The position numbers and the translations under genes are program-made. Below are positions 7,391 to 10,899 of a stretch of 10,899 nt of DNA, piece by piece; position 1 is the first letter of the stretch; the number at the start of each line of letters is the position of its first letter. Under the pieces are notes generated by a model, which was not told the DNA's origin, did no database searches, and worked only from the letters and a program-made list of their open reading frames with translations. Source of the stretch: Deltaproteobacteria bacterium (GTDB lineage Bacteria; Desulfobacterota; Binatia; UBA9968); NCBI GenBank assembly GCA_016183145.1, contig JACPFE010000170.1, positions 1 through 10,899 on the forward strand, read 5' to 3'.

Positions 7391-8901
7391 GGAAAAATCA
7401 CCTGCACTGTGGTTCCGATACCGGGCTCGCTGTCAACTTTTATTTCACCGCCGTGCGACCTGACGATCTCGGCAGCCACGAATAAGCCCAAGCCGGTCCC
7501 CTTGTCCTTGGTCGTGTAGAAGGGCTCGAAGAGCCTGCTCATCTCTCCGGAGGGAATTCCAACGCCGGTGTCGCTTATAGTTAGAGCTACGCGTTGTGCA
7601 CCGGCGTCCAGCGCTGAGGTCATTACCTTCACGCGACCCCCCTTGGGAGGCAATGCCTCCAACGCATTGGTCAGGATGTTGTCGAGGACCTGGCCTAGAC
7701 GATCCTTGTCCAGATGAACCGGAGCTGTGAGGGGAGCCGGCTCGAAGACAAGCTCGCCCCTTTGAGAATCAGCGCGCGCGCGGTAGAGCTCCAGCCGATC
7801 GGTCACAAAGCGGTTGAGATCAAAGGGCGCGGGGCGGAGATGGATGGGCTTAGCCAACTGCAGAAGGCGATCTACGAGATGGTCAAGACGGTCGATCTCG
7901 GATTGAATGACGGAAAAGTTTTGGCAAAGCTTCTCTGGATCGGCGATCGCCTTTATGCTCCTCTCTACCTTCAGGCGGATGGAAGCGAGAGGATTTCGAA
8001 CTTCGTGCGCAACCGCGGCGACGAGTCTGCCCAGCGCCGATAGCTTATCGGCCCTTCGCAGATCCGCTTCGAGCCGGGCTTGTCGCTCCTGCTGATCTCG
8101 CAGCGAGCGCGCCAGTCGGTTTACAGCGGCGGCAATCCGGTCAAGCTCGGCACCGCCTTGCGAGCTTATTTCGGCTCCTAAGTCATGCTCCACGGCCAGC
8201 AAACCCGCCTCGAGTGTTTCGACGCCTCGTGAGAGCTGCCGCACGGTAAAGCTCGCCCACGCAGCGATGCCGGCCACTACACCCAAAAGAATGATCAGAC
8301 CCCACCCGTACAGGGGCGCAGCAATGGCGCGGACGCCAGTCAGGCGATGCATCAGCCACAAAGATCCTTCGGGACGCCCGCCGGCCATAACCGGACGGGC
8401 GTAAAACAGGATCACATCCCGCGCGGCGTCTGCTTGTTCCGTAACTGCCTTTTCCTCCCTGAACGCGCGCCGCGCCACGCGCCGAATCACGTCTTCTTCC
8501 GCGGCAGGCACGTCCGTTTTCCTGCCGGTCCCTTGATAGGTCGGATAGGCATAACCGACAAGGGCGTCATCGGCAGAAATGTAAAAACCTCCCTCGACCC
8601 CCTGATAGCCGGCGAGAAGGGCTTCTGTAAGCTGGGTGATTAAAACTTCCTCCCGCGCGGCCAAAGGCGAGGGAGCATCCCGCTCTAAGAAAGAAGCAGA
8701 GAGATAGTGGTAGCGATTGGCCATCTGATTGCCCGCGACGGCCAACTGGCGCTCCGCTTCCCCCACCACGGCAGCTTCCGTCCGGTGTAGCATCTGGAAA
8801 GCTAAGAACGCGGCGATGGCAACTGCCGCGGCGGCCAATGTCCCGAGGACAGCCAACCGGCTCTTCAGTGACCATGTACCATGCTTTAGTTCTTGGGCCA
8901 T
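7384..8901 (-). CDS. Membrane sensor histidine kinase, partner of the NtrC-like regulator
   Basis: The 505-residue product has a first membrane helix at about 14-37, a periplasmic sensor region of about 160 residues (38-198, possibly Cache-like), a second helix at about 199-218, a HAMP-like linker with coiled-coil character (about 219-285), the phospho-acceptor box with His299 (AHEVRNPLASI), the N box (DNILTNALEAL, 407-417), the G1 box (DTGVGIP, 444-450), the F box (FEPFYTT) and the G2 box (GTGLGL, 468-473). There is no PAS domain, so the signal is probably read in the periplasm. The kinase resembles those of the ZraS/AtoS/NtrB-like group. ATG 8901 is preferred; a TTG at 8913 would add four residues, and neither has a strong ribosome site. 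It follows the secreted repeat protein gene by 64 nt and overlaps the regulator gene by 7 nt. Confidence 0.94.
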   Translation of the reverse strand: MAQELKHGTWSLKSRLAVLGTLAAAAVAIAAFLAFQMLHRTEAAVVGEAERQLAVAGNQMANRYHYLSASFLERDAPSPLAAREEVLITQLTEALLAGYQGVEGGFYISADDALVGYAYPTYQGTGRKTDVPAAEEDVIRRVARRAFREEKAVTEQADAARDVILFYARPVMAGGRPEGSLWLMHRLTGVRAIAAPLYGWGLIILLGVVAGIAAWASFTVRQLSRGVETLEAGLLAVEHDLGAEISSQGGAELDRIAAAVNRLARSLRDQQERQARLEADLRRADKLSALGRLVAAVAHEVRNPLASIRLKVERSIKAIADPEKLCQNFSVIQSEIDRLDHLVDRLLQLAKPIHLRPAPFDLNRFVTDRLELYRARADSQRGELVFEPAPLTAPVHLDKDRLGQVLDNILTNALEALPPKGGRVKVMTSALDAGAQRVALTISDTGVGIPSGEMSRLFEPFYTTKDKGTGLGLFVAAEIVRSHGGEIKVDSEPGIGTTVQVIFPC

Positions 8902-8965
8902 GGTGCCCGCCAATCCAGATCTTTATCCTTTGCATTACGGGTTGACAACGCCTTAGAGGGCTTTG

Positions 8966-9661
8966 TTAACCCTTCTTCCCCTTTTTCCCCTTCTTGTCGG
9001 GCTTGCCGTCGATGTCGGTAAGGATCTCCCCGCTGGCGAGGTTAATCTGGCTGGCGCGCAGAGCGGTGCCGAGGTTTGTCCGCGCGCCAGGTCCTGAGAT
9101 CGTGATGGTATCCCGCTCCCGAAGGGCGTTGGCGACAAGGTAGCCTATATGGGGCGGGAGCTTCACCTGTTCACCGGACGCCATGATCAGGCCATCGACG
9201 CTGCCGGCCGGATTGACGAGGATGCGAGCCACGTTCCCGGTAACGCTCAACCATTGGCTGGCAGCCGGCCTAGTCTCATAGCCCGTGGGTGGTTGATCTA
9301 TGACGGTCTGCCCCGTGGCGGCGCTGGTTACGCTCAAACCCTCGACGGCTGTCCCGAATTGGGTGCGCAGCCCCGTGAAACCGATTACGCTCACTTTTTG
9401 TCCGGGTTTCGCAATCGCGGCGAGAGAGGCCCCAATGTGCGGGGGAAACTTGACCCGCGTCCCGTCGGCGAGGAGGAACCCATCGATCTCCCCGTTGTGA
9501 TTGAGTAAGACAATTTTAATTTCGCCAGCGATCATGGCCGTCGGCTTGACGCCTGCAGGAGGCGCCGCGGCTGCGAGAAGTTCGTCCTGAACGGTCGGCA
9601 AGCTCATTATGCATGTAATAGCGATCGCCCCAAGGACTGATACAACTTTATATCTTGTCAT
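8966..9661 (-). CDS. Secreted protein with two copies of an unrecognised PPHIG domain
   Basis: The 231-residue product begins with a signal peptide (basic start, hydrophobic core about 7-20, an Ala-rich likely cleavage area at about 30-34). Two repeats follow, about 45-122 and 140-216. Both read G-[EN]-[IV], then 'N-x-x-G-x-[IV]-D-G', a short 'A-x-G-x-x-V-K-[FL]-PPHIG' motif (KFPPHIG 71-77, KLPPHIG 167-173), then a strand-rich part and '[FL]-G-T-A'. The pattern suggests two small beta-barrel (OB-like) domains, but I do not recognise a named family. The tail (220-231) is nearly pure Lys and Gly. The start at ATG 9661 has GGGAGG 8 nt upstream. It is the first gene of the sigma-54-driven unit with the kinase and regulator, so it is probably a periplasmic accessory or output protein of that signalling system. 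Confidence 0.85.
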   Translation of the reverse strand: MTRYKVVSVLGAIAITCIMSLPTVQDELLAAAAPPAGVKPTAMIAGEIKIVLLNHNGEIDGFLLADGTRVKFPPHIGASLAAIAKPGQKVSVIGFTGLRTQFGTAVEGLSVTSAATGQTVIDQPPTGYETRPAASQWLSVTGNVARILVNPAGSVDGLIMASGEQVKLPPHIGYLVANALRERDTITISGPGARTNLGTALRASQINLASGEILTDIDGKPDKKGKKGKKG

Positions 9662-9700
9662 CGTGTTCCCTCCCTTTGCTCACATGACTTTTCCGTGAGA

Positions 9701-9714
9701 GCAAGGGATGTGCC
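9701..9714 (-). promoter_or_regulatory. Sigma-54 (-24/-12) promoter of the secreted protein-kinase-regulator unit
   Basis: On the minus strand the sequence reads GGCACATCCCTTGC, which is GGCAC-N5-TTGC with the required GG-N10-GC spacing (GG at 9713-9714, GC at 9701-9702); it is preceded by TTC and followed by TC. Transcription would start near 9690, leaving about 29 nt to the ATG at 9661. An NtrC-family activator with an intact GAFTGA loop is encoded two genes downstream, which makes a chance match unlikely. Confidence 0.85.
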
Positions 9715-9789
9715 GAAAAATCGGATTGAACCGGGGAAAGGCGGTTTTACAGCCAAATTCGCTCCTTGCGTTGTGAGCGAAATCGAGAA

Positions 9790-9810
9790 AGTGTCATGCT
9801 GACTGACACT
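9790..9810. promoter_or_regulatory. Candidate enhancer (UAS) for the NtrC-like regulator
   Basis: The inverted repeat AGTGTCA-N7-TGACACT has two perfect 7-bp arms. Its centre (9800) is about 110 bp upstream of the predicted start of the sigma-54 promoter, within the usual 80-150 bp range for enhancers bound by dimers of this activator class. No second copy was found in the window. Confidence 0.65.
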
Positions 9811-9838
9811 GCGGCGTAACATTTCACGACAGCAGCGA

Positions 9839-9934
9839 GCCGCCGTCGGCGCGGCGGTTTTCACCGAAGCCAAGGCCAGGGGAGTCGGGCGCGAAATTCC
9901 CACCGACTGGTTTTTAGAGAGCGTGCATCCGTGA
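9839..9934 (+). pseudogene. Orphan 3' end of an ornithine-cyclodeaminase-like gene (direct repeat copy 2)
   Basis: This fragment encodes 31 codons plus TGA and ends in the same residues as the intact gene (…DWFLESVHP). Across 90 nt it differs from 5691-5780 at 7 positions; six are silent and one changes Lys to Arg. The stop codon also differs (TGA against TAG). The frame to the left of 9839 no longer matches the family, and no start codon or ribosome site is attached, so it cannot be a gene. It is the tail of a once-functional homologue, cut off where the regulatory region of the sigma-54 module begins. Right of the stop codon the two copies are unrelated. Confidence 0.9.
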
Positions 9935-10105
9935 TTTGTTCTCACACATAGGCACGGGTCGGCGCTTCGCGGCGGTCCCGACCTGCGGAATGCAACAGCC
10001 TTCTCCGCGATGCCCTCCGATACTCGCCTTAGCGCATTGACTCACGCTTCGATTAGCGATAGCAGTAGGCCGGGAGCAAATTCAATGCTGAAAGGAGAAT
10101 AAACC

Positions 10106-10782
10106 ATGGCACTTCGATTAGGGGACGTGGTCCCGGATTTTTCCGCGGACACGACAGAAGGCAAAATCAATTTCCATGAATGGATCGGCAACGGCTTCGC
10201 AATCCTGTTCTCGCACCCGAAGGATTTCACGCCGGTGTGCACCACCGAGCTGGGTTATCTGGCCGGTCTCAAGCCGGAATTCGAAAAGCGCAACTGCAAG
10301 ATCATCGGGCTGAGCGCCGATCCGGTGACCGACCACAACGCCTGGGCCAAGGACATCCAGGAGACGCAGGGGTACGCGCCGAACTACCCGATCATCGGGG
10401 ACGCGGATCTGACCGTCGCCAAGCTCTACGACATGCTCCCGGCGAGCGCGACATGCTCCCGGCGAGCGAGACGCCCGGCAAGCGCACTGCGGCGGACAAC
10501 CAAACGGTCCGCACGGTGTTTGTCATCGGGCCGGACAAGAAAGCCAAGGCGATGCTCGTCTATCCGATGAGCACCGGCCGCAACTTCGACGAGGTGCTGC
10601 GTCTGCTCGATTCGGTGCAGTTGACCGCCAAGCATACGGTCGCGACGCCGGTCAACTGGAAGCCGGGCCAGGATGTCATCATCCCTACGTCGGTCTCCGA
10701 CGAGGACGCCAGGAAGAAGTACCCGCAAGGCTACCAGACGCTCAAGCCATACCTGCGGGTGGTTTCGCAGCCGGACAAGTAA
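10106..10782 (+). pseudogene. 1-Cys peroxiredoxin (Prx6 type), frameshifted by a 20-bp duplication
   Basis: Without the duplication the gene would encode 218 residues, the usual length of Prx6-type peroxiredoxins, thiol peroxidases that reduce hydrogen and organic peroxides. Seen: the HPKDFTPVCTTELG active site with peroxidatic Cys45, the family segment IIGLSADPVTDHNAW, then after the lesion YPMSTGRNFDEVLR and the C-terminal VNWKPGQDVIIP extension typical of the Prx6 group. The unit at 10429-10448 is repeated exactly at 10449-10468, shifting the frame after residue 114; the shifted frame ends at 10570 with an Arg-rich tail, losing the C-terminal third. ATG 10106 has AAAGGAG 8 nt upstream. The rest of both halves is intact with normal codons, so the mutation is very recent, a reversible slippage state, or a sequence/assembly error. 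Confidence 0.85.
10429..10468 (+). repeat. Perfect 20-bp tandem duplication inside the peroxiredoxin gene
   Basis: The unit CGACATGCTCCCGGCGAGCG occurs twice in direct succession with no mismatch. Removing one copy restores a continuous reading frame through DMLPASETPGKR, as expected for the family. Twenty is not a multiple of three, so the duplication is the sole cause of the frameshift. Confidence 0.95.
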
Positions 10783-10796
10783 CCGCGCAATCAAAA

Positions 10797-10832
10797 GGGG
10801 ACAGTCCCCATTCCGGAAGGGGGACTGTCCCC
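10797..10832. repeat. Dispersed palindrome GGGGACAGTCCCC / GGGGACTGTCCCC
   Basis: Two 13-nt arms (10797-10809 and 10820-10832) are exact reverse complements around a 10-nt loop, and each arm is itself nearly palindromic (GGGGAC-N-GTCCCC). This motif is familiar to me as a common intergenic repeat in environmental bacteria. It lies 15 nt after the peroxiredoxin stop codon and could fold into a strong RNA hairpin, but no T-run follows, so it is not a classical terminator. Confidence 0.75.
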
Positions 10833-10858
10833 GTTCTCTACGGATAGGGGAGTGGCGG

Positions 10859-10899
10859 ATGGCAAATCTGCCGCCGCACTCGCCCTGGCCGATGGAGAA
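10859..10899 (+). CDS. Possible start of another gene, cut by the right edge
   Basis: ATG 10859 follows an AGGGGAG ribosome site by 6 nt and stays open for 13 codons to the edge, beginning Met-Ala-Asn-Leu-Pro-Pro-His. Too little is present to name a family. The good ribosome site is the main support. Confidence 0.4.
   Translation, partial: MANLPPHSPWPME

Noticed and set aside
9658..9945. Minus-strand frame of 95 codons over the promoter region
   Set aside because: It is antisense to the orphan gene tail and covers the sigma-54 promoter and enhancer; its likeness to a frame at 5471-5752 only reflects the DNA repeat.
9951..9965. Possible second sigma-54 promoter (GGCACGGG…) towards the peroxiredoxin gene
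   Set aside because: The -24 part looks good but the -12 position lacks TTGC and the GG-N10-GC spacing fails.
9957..9983. GGTCGG/CCGACC hairpin right of the orphan tail
   Set aside because: Six-bp arms with a 15-nt loop in GC-rich DNA and no T-run; chance is likely.
10037..10065. TTGACT as -35 box upstream of the peroxiredoxin gene
   Set aside because: No acceptable -10 hexamer at 16-18 nt; too weak to annotate.

Overview
The window looks like chromosomal DNA from a GC-rich, free-living, Gram-negative-type bacterium. Evidence for this is a lipoprotein with a lipobox, a sigma-54 activator with its -24/-12 promoter, REP-like palindromes of the kind that recur in proteobacterial and environmental genomes, and a TAXI-type solute-binding protein beside acyl-CoA dehydrogenase and ornithine-cyclodeaminase-like genes. 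An uncultured Desulfobacterota, Methylomirabilota or Rokubacteria-like lineage would fit, but no marker gene fixes the taxon. No rRNA, tRNA, CRISPR array, transposase or integrase was seen.

Left part (1-4557, all minus strand): the 5' end of a small membrane protein gene runs off the left edge (165 to 1). To its right, and transcribed towards it, are a DUF4410-type lipoprotein, a TAXI/NMT1-like substrate-binding protein without an export signal, an acyl-CoA dehydrogenase, and a 6-phosphogluconate-dehydrogenase-like oxidoreductase with a DUF1932-type C-terminus. Gaps of 62-79 nt suggest one transcription unit read from 4557 downwards. A REP-like palindrome sits between the first two genes and supplies the last codons of the oxidoreductase. 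An ornithine cyclodeaminase/mu-crystallin family gene diverges from this block (4680-5783, plus strand). The set looks like small-molecule catabolism; the substrate cannot be read from the sequence.

Central part (5993-9838, minus strand): a three-gene regulatory module consisting of a secreted protein made of two copies of an unrecognised ~75-residue domain, a membrane histidine kinase, and an NtrC-family response regulator. Kinase and regulator overlap by 7 nt. Upstream of the first gene is a textbook sigma-54 promoter (GGCAC-N5-TTGC), and about 110 bp before the predicted transcription start is a perfect 7+7 bp inverted repeat, the expected position for the activator's enhancer site. The module therefore looks positively autoregulated, with a periplasmic accessory protein in a ZraP-like position.

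The module is bracketed by direct copies of the last 31 codons of the ornithine-cyclodeaminase-like gene: the intact gene ends at 5783 and an orphan copy lies at 9839-9934. The orphan is about 92% identical over 90 nt, with 6 of 7 differences synonymous. Either an island replaced and displaced the gene's 3' end, or a second paralogue was almost entirely lost.

Right part (10106-10899, plus strand): a 1-Cys peroxiredoxin (Prx6 type) broken by an exact 20-bp tandem duplication, then a 13-bp-arm palindrome of a common dispersed type, and the probable first codons of another gene at the edge. Between convergent genes at 5784-5992 no clear terminator was found.
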